A DNA stretch of 64,000 nt from Leptasterias polaris (lineage: Eukaryota; Echinodermata; Asteroidea; Forcipulatida; Asteriidae): assembly GCA_037783415.1 (NCBI GenBank), contig JAZGTN010000087.1, positions 372,001 through 436,000 on the forward strand, written 5' to 3'. This document shows, one piece after another, positions 36,301 to 51,300 of this stretch (positions are counted from its first letter, which is position 1; every line of letters begins with the position of its first letter). The translations under genes and the position numbers were made by a program. A model generated the notes under the pieces. It was not told where the DNA came from. It did not search any database and was given only the letters and a program-made list of their open reading frames with translations.

Positions 36301-39300
36301 AAACGACATCATCTGTCTAAATTAGTTTAAGAAGCGAAACAATATTTATATATTTATATTTTTATAATTATATAATGTTTTTCTTTCTGTGTTGGTCTGA
36401 ATTGCCAGTGCATAACAAATACGAAGAATAAAACATTTATTTTATTCAGAACTTCATGGTAAGTTTCAAGTTTTTCTCATTTTGCCGTGGCTTCAAAACC
36501 TCTCGCGACCCTCGAGCGCGAATTTGTAGAGGGGATTATATTTACATGTCAGCAATTATGAAAGACCAAACGCTCTCTCATGGGAGAAAATGAGTGTGAC
36601 ATAATTGATGTTTTAAAAACAATTGTTTGGCTTATAGTTAATAAATCATTTAAGGTGGGTTGTACTCCTCAGAACAATTTTCTGGCCACTAAATTTAGAA
36701 TATTAGAATTATGTAAGCTGGCAGAAAGGGCTGATATATTCGGTGGTATTATTCTTATTCTTGGTTTATTGAAATAATTTAAAAATACATTTTCCATCGC
36801 AGCCAAGGGCCAAATTAGGGAAAACTAAATAACAAAGAAAAACAGTATTGGGGTGTTTTAAGATCGAAGTTCTTTCCCAACAATATTTTTAATTATCCCA
36901 AGTTTCTGTGGGAGGGCAGCATGACGTCATCAAAATGGCGCCTGTTGGTAAATGACGTCATCGGACAGGAAAGCAAAAAACATTTGAGATCTTTTTCTTA
37001 AAAATAATGTTATTAACCCCCATGCCACGAGACTATCTAAGGAGAATGATTGACATCCATTTCGGTCGGAACAACCTTATTGTAAAACTAATTCAACCCT
37101 ACAATAATTTGTTATACATTTTGCTTTGTGCGCCGCGCAAAAAACATACACAAGGGATATGCCACATAGTGTGAGGTTTTAGAAAGCTGGATATGAATTG
37201 TAAAAAAACCGTTTAAAAACAAATGCAATTTTGGATGATCTTAACCCCCAATTTCTGCCCTACATGTAAATAATGCATTTGTCATCATTTGTGATTTGAG
37301 GATCGGTTGTTTAGAACTTCGTTTGTGTGTAAGGGGAAGAGTGAAATCATACATGTAGCCGTGTGCAAGCAAACCATGAGATGAGACTAGTGTGACCACA
37401 AAAAACATTTTGATGGTATTACAGTGCATCATATAGAAAGTTTTGGAGAAGGACACGCAAAGAAAATACTGTATTTTCCTGTGGATAAGACGCTCGGCGG
37501 ACAAGACGCAGGACCCTAAAATGACCCCAAAAAAATTCAAACGTCAACAGAAAAGGCGCACCGCCGCATAAGACGCATGTTTAACAGCACACAGAAAAAC
37601 ACCAGGCGCCACCCGGTGTCGGTACATTGACACAAAGACGTCATTTTGTTGCCTTTTGGAGCGTTCACACTATTCGAAGCATGAATGAAACCGTAACCAC
37701 ATGGGCGTGTAGAGCCATGCAGAAAAGACCAACGTAAATTGATACCGACCTTCGTCCATCCATTCAGCCAACGCTGTGCATTGTTAATAATACATGTAGG
37801 TGCGTTCGATAAGCTTCCCCGGGTCGACCCAGGTCTTCCCCCGGTGCGTTCGAATAGCTTTGACGTCATTCGCGGGGCTCACCCGGGTCAGCCCCAAGTG
37901 CCCTGCTTGTGGAGCGGGTCACTTGGGGCTGCCCCTGGTTCATGACGTCACGGCGAAAAACTTTCTCAATGGCCACCATTTTGTTTGTAATTCAGCGGGA
38001 CATTTTAGGAAGTTTGACACACATTTTCGCCATTACAACAGCGTTTTTGTGAGCAATAAGTATTTTTTATTCGAAGCCGGGTACCTTTGTATCACTGTGG
38101 GGTTGTACAAATTGTTTAACGTTGCAGTTTTACCTTGAGAATAATTATTTTACGATGTTTTCGTGAATCCACGGAAAGTATCGGACAAACGGCACAAAAT
38201 GGAAGTAGTTCCGGTCGGCTGTCCCATGATGCATCGGTGTGAATGCTTGGGGAAGTTGGCGTTCGATTAGCTCATGGTTAGGGGCTCACCCGGATGAGCA
38301 AACCGGGGTCGGCCCGGGGAAGCTAATCGAACGCACCCAATATGAAGTCCGGCCCAATCAGCGGCCAGAAACGATGGTCCACGCAGTGTCTGAAGATATT
38401 GCAACACGAACCCAGGCCCTCCTAGCCTGAACATCCGACGTCCCACAACGAGGATCCTTGCTGATAAAGACAGGTTACCAGTCTAAGTCCCTCCGAGCCA
38501 GTAGATGTTGCGCCCTCTACCGGTGACTAATACCAAAACTAGCGTCGCCTTTATATATAGGCCTACCTTACGCAAATAATCCCGTCACACTCGGGAAGAC
38601 GTAACAAAATGTTTCATTATATATATTTGTTTAAGTTTTTGTAATTTTTGTGTGTGTGTACATGTATATAAAATTCTTTTCCATTATTTCAAACCTTTAA
38701 TTTGTTAATCTCGTTCATAAGATATTTGTTTAAAACATCTCTCCTCTTCTTTTATAATGTTAGTTTTGTTTTCAAGGATCATTACCTTGTTTTCAAGGAT
38801 CATTTTTTATTTGATAAATGAAATAAACGAAAGTGCAATTCGTATAGGTAGGCCAACAAACATTGGTACTTAATTATCCCATCCTTAAATAGTACGTCAA
38901 GCCTAAAACACACTTCGGAGATATTCTGTACAATAAAAACCCTCAAAGTTCACCACACAATAGAGGTTGGGTGAATGCCGTTTGTACAACAGCATTGACA
39001 GTAAATCCGATTGCAGCATTTTCGGAACGATTACGCGGCCACACAGAAAAACGTTTGTACGACGCCGACGTCTGTTGGAACGAAAGCACCAACGCATTGC
39101 GGCATTGTTGGAATGAAAGCACGGTCATGGGGGATCAACACGTTGCGGCATTGTTGGAATGAAAGGACAGTCTGGGGGATTGCGGCATTGTTGAAACGAA
39201 AATACGGTCTCAGTGTCTGGATAGTTGAGCCTTGTTTGACCGCATTATTGAGCAAGGATTCTTCACACAAAGACCGTTGATTTGAACTGGACAAAATAAA

Positions 39301-42300
39301 GGTATTATTTTACGCAGTGATCATCAAAAAAAAAATCAATCGTCAGCAGACAAGGCGCATCGAAAGATAAGACGCACCGATGTTTTGGGGGTCTAAAAAG
39401 TCAGATAAGACGCGTCTTATCCGCAGGAAAATACAGTAGTAGGACCGGAACGCACTCAAAGTGTTCAAAAAGCTTTTGGTTAAATATTTATAATAATTCT
39501 CCCCCTGTTGATGGAGAATCATATATGGAAACTAAAGCTTAAAAAACATATGAGGCATAAAGTGTATAGTTCTTAAAAGGGATGGGGGTTAGAGGGCAAA
39601 GCCACAAGTGGAACAGGTGTTGGTTGGGGGGGGGGGGGGAGGACGGATAGGAAAGAGGGTGTGAGAAAAAAAGGAGACTGCCCAATTAAATTAGTCTTGT
39701 TTATGGTGGAGCAGAAAATTTGAAACTAATTCCGGTGGTAGCAAAAGATAAATAGGGCAGAGAGAGGTTGTGAAAAAGATACCATTGTACCATCGTTTCA
39801 AACTAGAACAAAATGTTTGCGAAAGGATTGATATTAATTAAGACCTTCCTTTGGAAATGACCAATAATGTCTATTACTTTCAAAAACGAACCTTTCATAA
39901 ATGTGTAAATAAACACGGTGAAAGTACAGCGAAAGTAAGTTTGGTCACTGTCACTCTACATTTTTGAGTGTAAAATGGATTGTACTCGTATACAAATTTT
40001 ATGTGCAACACATAGAAACTAAAGCAGTGTGAATTTTATTGGAACCTTTAGAAGGAAATTACAACTTTGTTTTCAATGGCGACCATAGTCTCCCAAGTCT
40101 TTAGATAGCGCATGTGTTAAACCCTAGATAAGTAGTGTTTTGTTATATCTGGCGGAGTAAATGGCTGGACAGTTTTGAGTGGTACAGTGTCTCGAGGGTT
40201 AATTTACAAATTTAAAGATTTTGTGATCACCATTACTCTTTTGATTGTTTTTAATATTGTGTGAAACTTCTAATACAAGTTATTTAATTTGTTTTTTATA
40301 TTACTAGTCAAAAGCCAAGCATCATGCGGTTTCAGCTATGCTCGATAAGCAGGTCTTATTTGATGAGGATCCCTTGATAGTGCAGTAAGTATAAAGGTCC
40401 CCAAATCAGTGTGGTCGTTCAGACACAGTACCAAAATCACATCAACTCTGTCTGCCTGAATGGTTCTAAAGTTTGACTGAATTGGGTACCCCCAAAAAGT
40501 TAGACCGTCGAGCTCGATCTTTGTCTTTTAACACTGTGTGTGGACAGAATAAAAACGACCACATCCAGTTTAACTCGCAACAGATGACCGCTGACCTGTT
40601 TAAGAGTCACTGCCTGTAAGTATCCAAGTGGTGATTCATGGGTTCTCGGATCTTCTTCTTAAAAAATCAGAGCTAAATATGCATCGAATGCCAATACTTT
40701 AAAAAATCTTTTGACATGCAAATTGTAGAGATCCAAGGAAAAAACTCAATTATCTCTCTGCGCCAACAAGATCCCACCCACTTTGCACTTAAATTTGTTT
40801 AAGGGCTGCGAGTTCTTTCATCTGAACTGTTTGTCATGGGATCTTATAGGCGCATCGAGTTATGAGGCGTTGAAAATGGCACGAGGGCGCTGTTCGTCAA
40901 AGGTTCATGTCAGCAGAACATGATGCGCCAACGAGATCCCAACATTTTTTTTTTTACTTATCCCAACATTTTTTTTTTACTTATCCCAACATTTTTTGTT
41001 TACTTTTGTTATGTGCCCAACTGAAGGTTTAAAAAAATGTTTTACTTTGGTTGGGACGAGCTTGGCGCACGTTTTTTCGTTTACTGGGAATGTACTATTC
41101 ATTTTACGAGGGTTCTTGGGCTTTGATATTTTATTACGCCCAAACCGAAACAGTCAGCAAGCTAAAAATTTTGGATATATTAGTTTGGTATGATGTTGTA
41201 TCACTCTGATTTTTTAGAAGATCTGAGAACCCATGAATCGCCCCCCCCCCCCCCCCCCCTAATTTGGTACATTCTTACAGGCAGTGACTCTTAAGGTCGC
41301 TACTTAACACTTATGCCTCAAGGAACACAACGTGAAATAAGAGAAAGTATGCGTTTTTTCGTTCGGGTAATTTCCATCCTGCTCACTTGTAAAGTATTGG
41401 GTTTGTTTTCACCAAAATCTCTCTGAATGCGATCTTTGTTGTACAAATTTGTCATACATGTACATGTAAATCAACATTTTCAGCCGTCAGTGGATTCCTG
41501 CTTGAAAATCATATATATCAATCAATAAAATGACAATATATGGTGAATTGAAGTGAGCAACAAATTAATTTAAGCTAGTTCTACTGTATCCAGAATTTTA
41601 CAGGAGAGTCGCGAAAAATGCAACAATCTCCCGCCATCAATATTCCAATACGTCTTAATTCTCCTTGATTGTCAATTTTTTGTTATTATACTTTTGGCAA
41701 TAAGGATTCTAGTAGTGTATGCAGCATTGAGATTGTACTGAGAAGTATTGAAAAGTAATTTTATCGAAAGCTAATTCATCACAATTTGTAAATACCAAGG
41801 ACCATTTTATTGTTTCGATTACTCCAAAATAACCATGAACAATTCAATGAGTGCTATTTTGGTCACCACAGACTTTCTCAAATTACATTAAAAGCCTTTC
41901 TTTAGATCAATAACAAATGTTTGGCCGTGTCTGAATTAGTGGCTACAGCCTACAACTGTTGCTAAGGATGTATCCAGCTGTAGCCTTAGCCACCAATTCC
42001 AACACGACCTTTGATCCATTAAAAATATTTGCCTAGATTTAAAAAAATTTGTATCAGTAAGTTATGAATAAAAGAAATTTAGTTTGCATTCATCCGTGTC
42101 TCTTTTGGAGGCAAACTGGAAATGGAAATGAATCATAGGATCATTTTGGGTGTAAACTGTTGGTTGTGAAAAACTGTGTGTGAGCCCAGGCAGGAATATA
42201 AATTTCTGAATTACAATTAGTACATTGTCATTTCAAAACACTTGATATGAACTTTGTACAAGGACCAACTTAACTAACTTGTCTTTACATGATTGTACCT

Positions 42301-45300
42301 TTCTTCAGAATTAGTTGATTCCTTGTTGCTATTTTGCTTCTATTTGCAGATATGAAGTGAAGTTTCAGAATGGCATGGAATGTGGTGGTGCATACATTAA
42401 GCTCCTTTCTCATAACGCTGATTTAAAATTGGTTTGTATTCCTGATTGAGATTTTAAAATATTGGATGTAAAGTTCGTGATACAAGAATGCAAGACTTGT
42501 ATTTGAAGCAAAATACATAACTGAAGAGCAACCTGCGGAATGTTCTCATGTTTTCAGGCAAAAACACATAAACTAATAGTGACATGTGAATTTGTTTCAA
42601 ACAAATGACAGCTATTTGCATTTTTGATGGTGGATGGTACTGAAAATGAAGTTAGTGCTTAATTGTAATACTTTGAACTAATTTTTTTCACTTTTAGAAA
42701 CATATTAACTCTTTCAGTGCTAAGGTCATATATGTACATGTACAATCTATTTTATGTATTCTGAAAGTTCCATTATTGTACATGTACAATCTTTTTTATG
42801 AACTCAAAAAGTGTCATCAATCGTACATATTGTATGACCCATAACATACATGTTATCATGAAAGGGCAGTATCACTCGAGAAATACTGTTTACTTTGGGA
42901 TGTACATGTACCAAGGCAATGCATATCATTAAGATACATTTTGTTTGATGAGAAAGTTTATTTTTTTCTTATACAAAAAAGCTAAAAAAGCTGGGCATTT
43001 TAGGTTCGAAACTCTAAAAAAAAAAAAAAAAAAAAAAAAAGCAGGCACTTAAAGAGTTAACAACAATAGCTACCGTTTAAACTTCATATGCATTGATGAA
43101 TGAAAGTTAAGTTCTCCCCAATAGTATGTCTTTTCTACTTGTAGTACAAGACTAAATCACTGCTATATTAATTAACTTTTATCATCTCGCTGTGTCATTT
43201 TATTTTGTTGTCGGTCTATCAGTGACTAGAATGTTTCTTTAAAACAAGTTCATGAACTGTAATATCTTGTTAAATTCCTCTCGATATCCATTAAATTTCC
43301 AGGAAAATGTTAATGATAAAACTTCCTACACCATCATGTTTGGACCAGATAAGTGCGGAAATGAACAGAAGGTATGATGAACCAATGACTAGGTTACTTT
43401 TGATAGCACTTTCTCGCTGTTTTTGTTCAAAGCCTCTGCAAGTGAAGATGTGGTACATGTATGACAAAGGAAACATTGCCCAGAAGCAACCAAGCCTTAC
43501 TTTTTTATAGCTTTCCTGAAAGTTTCTCTTTTTGTGAAAATCAAAGCTATCTACATGTATAGCTGCTCCTAGGCAACTATATTATTCCCTGAATTTGTAT
43601 TTGTTTTATTCACTGATTCACTTAGATTTGCACCAAGTTTGCTGTTGGGGTTTTTTTCTGGCCTTATTTTTCTGCCTGGTTTTATGTTTTATTTTCAGTG
43701 TTATACTTCTTTCGTTGATGTATACATGTAGGCTGTGTTTGTTTCTTGCAGTTCTTCTACACTTGTCATAAAACCAAACCTTGTTCTAATCGTCTTGGTA
43801 ACACTTTTGCATATTTATTGCTTCGCTAATGACTTCAGTGACATGGGAAATGGTTATATCTGGGTCATAATTCTTGAAAAATAGCATGCCATCGTTTGTT
43901 AGTATCATATTCCTCATGGATGGCTTGTCCTGGTATGGTGAAGCAGTCAGCTAAATAGTATGGGGTTGTCTTCTGAAGTACCCAGATTGGCAATTGTGGT
44001 GGCCATTGCTGGTAGGCCTGTCAACATTATTCAAAGATATAGTCACCTCTTATCAGGTTCTTAATTATCTGGTGGAGACCAACGCAGTCTCTCTATTCAA
44101 TGTTATGGCAGCCAGCATTATTATTTGTTTGACTGTCTAGTCAGTCTTAGTGATAGCAGTTGAAGTCTCAAACAAGCGTAAAGACTGTGCCCCAAGGTCA
44201 CTCATCCTTGGGAAGGCGTTTGAATCCAGATGTTCAAGCATGGCAGTGTTGGCACTTTGAGGTCTGTTGACTGCACCAATATGTAGTTCCTGTGATTGAA
44301 GAGCCAGAGTTAACCACAATAGTTGCAAGTTTTTGGAATCTCCTTTTGGTTTATGGTGTATAGTATGGCACCTTCTGAGGCACCCACTCTTAAGTCTATG
44401 GCTAAAAGGGAGTAGCCAGGAATGGTAATGCAATAGACCAATCCATTAAGCCCCGCCTTCTTACGAGTTGACCAATCACAGCCGCGAAACCCGATCACCA
44501 TTAGTGCAAAGATCACCAAACGGCTCAAATGGTGATCAGATTTTGCGGTTGTGATTGGTCAATGAGAAATGGGCGTGGCTTAATGGATCGGTGTATTAGG
44601 TCCATCAGAGACAGTTTTGTCAAGGAATGTCGTAACAATATCAATGATTGATAGGTTCTTCACAACACACAAGTTGGCAAGTTTGGTTGTTTTCCACACT
44701 AAGTTGACTTCCAAAATTTGCAATTCTTTTATTTAGTTTTTAGGTACATGTAAGCGGATGTTGTCTCCATTTTGGGTCAGTCCATTTGAGGCATGGCTGT
44801 AGAATTTGTAGCCAGTGGTTGTCGTTAGCTTTGCTTGCCCCAAATTTCGCACCCGAGCAGTGCGGTATCTGATCGCATCGCTTGATTCATAACAGCTAGT
44901 TTTGAATGGAGAACCACTTGTCCAAGGATGGAGTGATCGGCACTGGATGAAAAACTATACACTTCCATATTTTATCATACATGTAATACAAAAAGCTGGC
45001 GTTTGTAGAGTGATTTTTCCAGAGGTTGCAAAGTGGGTTCTTTCACAACATCATTTCTGTGTTCTTTTATTACTTCAGGCTCAGGAATTTACATGGACAC
45101 ATGCATGAAAAAAACGCTTTCCAAAAAAACAAATCTCTGCCTCTGAAATAAATATGTCAAATAAAAGTGAAACCCTGTGAGTTGATCAAAATTATTGATG
45201 TAGGTATCTTTTTATGCTCGCTTCCATTTCAAGTTAGCTTTCACTATAGTTTTTTGAAAATGCATGCTATTCACCCAAAATATTGTAGAAAGTCATTAGT

Positions 45301-48300
45301 TATATTAGAGTTAGAAAGATTCTTGTACAAAATTGACTATCAATCTTAACATAATATAAATATGACTGTTTTTTTTTCTTACAGCTACACTTTATCTTCA
45401 GGCACAAGAATCCCATAACGGGGCAATTTGAGGTGAGATCATCTTGCATGTTAATTTACTGTATTAATTTTTTTTTAAGAAATGAAATCAAGTTTTGTTT
45501 TATTATTTTTAATGATTTTTTTCTGATTTCCCATTCATAATGTTTGTCATCAAAGTCCGTGTTTGCTTTTAACATGAAGTATCTTTCCAGATACATGTAT
45601 GAACTCGATGACAACTAAAAACTTTAAAAAGGTTACATGTATGTGCCAAGTGCATTTTGATCGTGGATGAACAAGTTGTGGTAACATTTCATTTTGCTGA
45701 TTAACTACAGTACACACAAACTTAAAAAGCTAATCGTAATCAGTGTTTTAAAGTTTTGGTTAATTAATGGCATTGTGATATTGGGGCAAAAACTAGTTAA
45801 TGGTCGACATTTGCACTCTAGCAGAGTCTTTCTCGAAGGCTAAATAGCAACACAACACAACACAACACACATGAACAAGATTACTGGTGTAACAAAAGCA
45901 GTCAAATGGAAATAAATGAATAGAGAGAGGGGCTGAAAGCACACCGGAAAAACAAGGTAGAGGGAAGGGGAGTGGTTTAACCACAAAAAAGTTGTAAATA
46001 CAAAAGACAAACATCAAAGGTGAAAGGAGGTAGAAAACATAATGAATTAGTGAATGACTGTCTAAAAAGGGGTACATCTGTAGAAAAAGCAGAAGGCAAA
46101 GACAAAAGTCGGCATCTGTAGGCAACTATGGGCTCTTCCTGTACAGCTTGTTGAAGTTGATCAAGAAGAATTTGTAAAGAATGTGATTAGAACTGGTCAT
46201 TTTACAAATGGGAGGCAGGAAGTGAGGAGTGAAAAGTGACAACAATGGGAACTTTCCCTTTGGAACTCTATCGTTGCTTGTGTCCTTTGGCAAGTGCCAA
46301 CTCCCTAGAACCAGCCTTGACTGTCTGGATCGCTCAATGGACTGCCAGGGAGCTACCCTTGTATGACCCCGGGAAACGCGGTGTTTCTTAAGTTCCTGTG
46401 ATTGATGGATAAAATCAGAATCATTAAAACAGATCCGTCAGAGTCTGAATGGCCTGACTGTAGGCTATGCTGGTTTTGCAGTGTCGGGGTGACAACTGGT
46501 TGAGTTGAGGTATTGATGTTCATCTGTGGGGTAAACAAAGAGATCTGTGATTATAAAGCCATCATCTGCTTTTTTAACCTTTGCATCCTTAGCATCCTGA
46601 AAGTGGGTATTTTGGTTGAGTGTTCGGTCTTGAATTTGATGGTTCTGTGGAAGAAATTCATGTTGTTGATGAACGCTGTGAGGCTTGCTTCCTCAGTTGT
46701 CCAGATAAACAAGATGTCATCGAAGTAGCGCCACCAGACTGATGCCAATATTCCTGTTCAAGTTGGCTCATGAATAGGCAGGCCATTGATGGTGCCATCC
46801 ACGGACTCATCTCTGTGCCATGTACCTGTGGGAAATTCTTACCCATGAAAGAAAAGTTGTTTTTACATGTAGTTCGAACATGTTGCATGAAGGGATACTA
46901 TGTTAGCAATGGCCACTATTAGCCAGAGCTGACACATCAAAAGTAACGATGATAACTGTGTTGGGGACCTGGTTCTGAATACCTGAGATTTTACAGAGGA
47001 AGTCTGGAGTTTCATGAATATATGGAATCTGTGGCACTAGCTAGGACTATCAAGTGGAGTAATCTTCAAGGGAAAACAGGTTATCATCCCGACCACACTG
47101 CAAAGTGACATTCTACGTCAACTCCACACAGGCCATATGGGGATAGAAAAAACCAGACGCCTGGCCAGAGAATCAATCTACTGGCCAAACATCAATCGTC
47201 ACATTGATGATCTCGTCAAATCATGTCACCTCTGTCAGGAAAACCAACCCAAGCAGCAGAAGGAACTCCTGGTGCCCCATGCCATTCCACCTACACCATG
47301 GACAAAACTTGGCACGGACTTGTTTGAGATTGACGGAACTACATACATCCTCATTGTGGATTACCACTCAAAGTTCCCTGTTGTCCAAAAGCTCTCTACT
47401 ACAACCAGTGGAGCTGTAGCGAACATTACCTCGCAGACATTCAGTATGCTCGGAGCCCCACGTGAGATTATCTCTGATAATGGACCCCAATTTGTGGGCA
47501 AGCAGTACCAGAACTTGTGCACATCCTGGGGAATCAAGCACACTACATCCTCACCAAGATACCCTCGCTCCAATGGTCTGGTGGAACGCGCTGTCAGAAC
47601 AGTCAAATCCCTACTCAAGAAAGCTCTGCAATCAAAGCAGAACATTGATATGGCGCTATTGAATCTACGTGCAACTCCTGTCGATGCAAAACTACCATCC
47701 CCAGCAGAAATCCTATTCGGCAGACCAGTACGCACAACCCTGCCGGGACGATACCCAACTGCTGACAACCAGTATTGTGAGGACATCCGGGACGAACTGG
47801 AAGCCAGAAGACAAGAGGATGAAAACTGACCACGACAAAAAGCATGCAGGGGAACAAAAACCACCCCTCTACATCGGTCAGAAAGTCAGAATGTTGGACC
47901 ACAAGACTGACACATGGATACCCGGGACAGTCACAAACCTGTGTAGCCAGCCTAGATCATATGAAGTCCAAACCCCAAATGGCAACACACTCAGGCGCAA
48001 CCGATCACATCTGAGAGAAGTACCAGGCCAGGCATACAAACCATGCGTGCCAAAACAAGTTCGGTTCACAACAGGCCTGACTGACCAATGTCCTGACACC
48101 CAGAATGACCATACCACCCAAAACCAACAACCACCCTGTGACCAAGCAACCACCAAACATAACCAGACCCATCACCCCACCTACACAACGCGATCTGGTA
48201 GACCCATTCATAAACCAACTCGATACACCACATAAAAGCTAACACCAAAATAGCTATCACTTGCTTGGACACTTTGTTTAGTTTTATCAGAAAGAGTTTT

Positions 48301-51300
48301 TTCTGTAGTGGTTTATTTCTAAATTCGAAAGTGTCGATATTCCAATTACATTAATGTTTCATTTGAAATATTGCCTAGTATTCACATGCACCTCTTAGGC
48401 GTACCATTCGCATCAATTGGCAAAGTTTATTCCAGTTACTGTTGATGTTACAATTTTAAAGTTAATGTTTACACTAAATTTCAGACTCCTAGACGCATTC
48501 TTAACCACCTGAAATTGTACTTTTCAAAGAAAGGGGGATGTTGTGATATGTAATAGGGACTACTTTCCCCCCGCGTAGTATTGTACAAGTAAGAGGTCAT
48601 GGGACCATTCTGATGGTGGCAATAAAAATGGAGACACAGAATCACTTCAGCTTTTAGACAGGGTTTCTATTCCTAGATAAATAATTTATCAAATAAATTT
48701 GAATAATGTGTAGTACAATGACTTGCTTTGTCCACAAGTAACTTGACCACATGTTTGCTTCAAATTCATTAGATCATATTAAGACAATTCTGTAGATACA
48801 TCTTTTTAATACTTCTTTTAACTGACTACATTGTACCTCTCTTGTCCTTTTGCAAATTGTAATCGCTGTACATGTATTTGTAATTTATGTGTTTTGTTGA
48901 AACATCTAGCACGTTTAATGTAAACAGCTGTTACATATTTTTATGCTAATTTGTTTGTTTATATTGCTCCCATTTGGGACTTCTTGATGGAATGTTTCAA
49001 TTGTGGGGTACTTCTCTTAATTTATAACTTTTAGTAGTGTGTAGTTTTTATTATTGGCTGGTCCAGTTGTAGGTTTTATTATTTTAAGTCATCTCTTAAT
49101 ACACATATAATTATTGTATATCCTTTTGTGCATTCAATTCGTGGCCGACAAGCCAAATTATAATAAATTTTTGGTAAAAAACATCAAAAATATGTTACAA
49201 TAGACTGTGCAAGTCTCGCGCGTATCCGAACGAGAAACATTTTATTTCTGAAATTAAATCTTTTTAAAAAATTATATCTCATGACAAAATCTGAACAACA
49301 AAAATAAATCATTACAATTTCATGAAAAGTTTTAGCTTTTGAAAAAAAAATCACAATAGTGTATATTATTATTGAAAAAAAAATTAAAACTCTGGGACAA
49401 GGATACCTATTTGATGTTAACTTTTTAGAAACCCCTTACGCGGATTCGTGAAGGTCAAACGGGTCTTAAATGGACCCGTATCGCAGTTTAAAGAGGATGC
49501 TGACGCCTCAACAACCATAGACTGCAATGAAAAGGGTTTGTTTTGCAATTACAGCATCTGGCGATTATAATTGCGCATCCAAAACAAGCGTTTACATAAG
49601 TTTTATGATCGGAGGCGAGCACAAAATTCTTAATTTTTTGCAATAACCGGAAGCTGAGGTCAAGTTTAATTCTTGGGTTTTCTTCGTTATATTGTTGAAT
49701 TGGTTTTACTTTCATATTTTGTTATCACTTAGTATTACGTTCCCAACAACATGTATACTTTTCTAGGTCATAACCTACGTTAAACTTAAATATTTGACGA
49801 AACAAAATCTCGCCCACGTAAAACTCCATATGGTTGGGACCACTATGGTCCCGGAAGTTCGAATGCGCGCGAGACTTGCACAGTCTATAGAGTCAAAAAT
49901 ATAAAATTATTCAAAGGCAAAAGTTATGGTCACGCCAAAAATACTTCCCAGGAAAAATGAATAAGCGCACTAAGCAAATGAAGACAGTTATCTGTTAACT
50001 AGACTTATCTTTTTTGTTAAAACAAGAACAATGTGTTCTGTTTAGGGCACGCACAAATTAGCAGACTTGGTGAAATTATAAGATGTTATTCCAATGATGT
50101 GTAGATTGACAACAATATTGTTTGGTTCATGAGGTATGTTTTGGGGTTTTTTCTTCAAATTTTAAACTTTGATTTTTAGGCTTGAACGAGATTCGATTCC
50201 ACGTTCCATGATCACATGCCTAACATGGTTTTGCATGCTCTTTTTGCAGTTTCTTCAAAGTATTGACCTGAGCAATGAAATCCACACAACATCCTTGTAC
50301 TCTCACAAGATTCTGACATATCTTCCAAACACTAACAGAGGCTTGGGATGCAGCATCATTAACAAAACATTGCAAACCCAAAGGGCCCAATTTTGTACCC
50401 CGTGGAAGTCCGTCATTTAATATTTTTGATTCATACTAAGTTAGGTTATTGGTTATATCTACCCTTTGTTGTCTGTTGGAAATGACTAGTTTTATCATTT
50501 ATTTTGTTTTACTTAACCAGGGTAGCCACTCAGTTGACGAACTGTTCTCACTGGGGGCCCTGGATACATATTATATAAAAATACAGTACTTGAATAAAAT
50601 ACAAAAGCAGCTACATGTAAGAATTACCTAAAAGAACACAGAGAGTTCTAAGAAGTACATAATGAGGCCTAAGAGTTAAAAAAAAAAACAACAACATATC
50701 CAATCCCCCTAAAGAGGCATTCGAAAAGAAGTAAAGAAAAAAAGAGTATTGAAAACGAAGCCTAAGAAACCAAAACATGCCACAAGTACATAAGTGGGCT
50801 GGGACAAACAAGCAAAAATGTGTACAACAAGAGCCGTTAGGAGGGCATGAAAAAAGGGGGCTTAAAAGACGCAAGGCATTAAATTTAAAAATATTAAGAC
50901 ACAGATTCACATCCAATTTAAAAATGAAGAGAACAACCATCCACTACCCTTTGTCCAATACAGTACCCATGTTATTACATAATTGAATACTTGGATTGAG
51001 GCTATTCCATCTAGATGTAGATGCTCCACCTGAATGAAAGGAATGTTTACCAGATTCAGATCACCCAACTTGGCTGGGTGCAGGGCAAACTTTTGTTTTC
51101 AATTCTTCAGATTATTAAAACTGGATGAATACGTTTGTGCCTTTTATTGTATTTTCAATGAAATGCGCATTAGTATTCTCCCTTTTTGGTTTAAAAGTTT
51201 ACTAACAAACCAATAAAGCATTAAAAGGTGTTTAATTATTCAAGCCATGCTAACCGAGCCATGTAACCTCACTCAAATTTTAAATGTGTTGTTAAAAACC

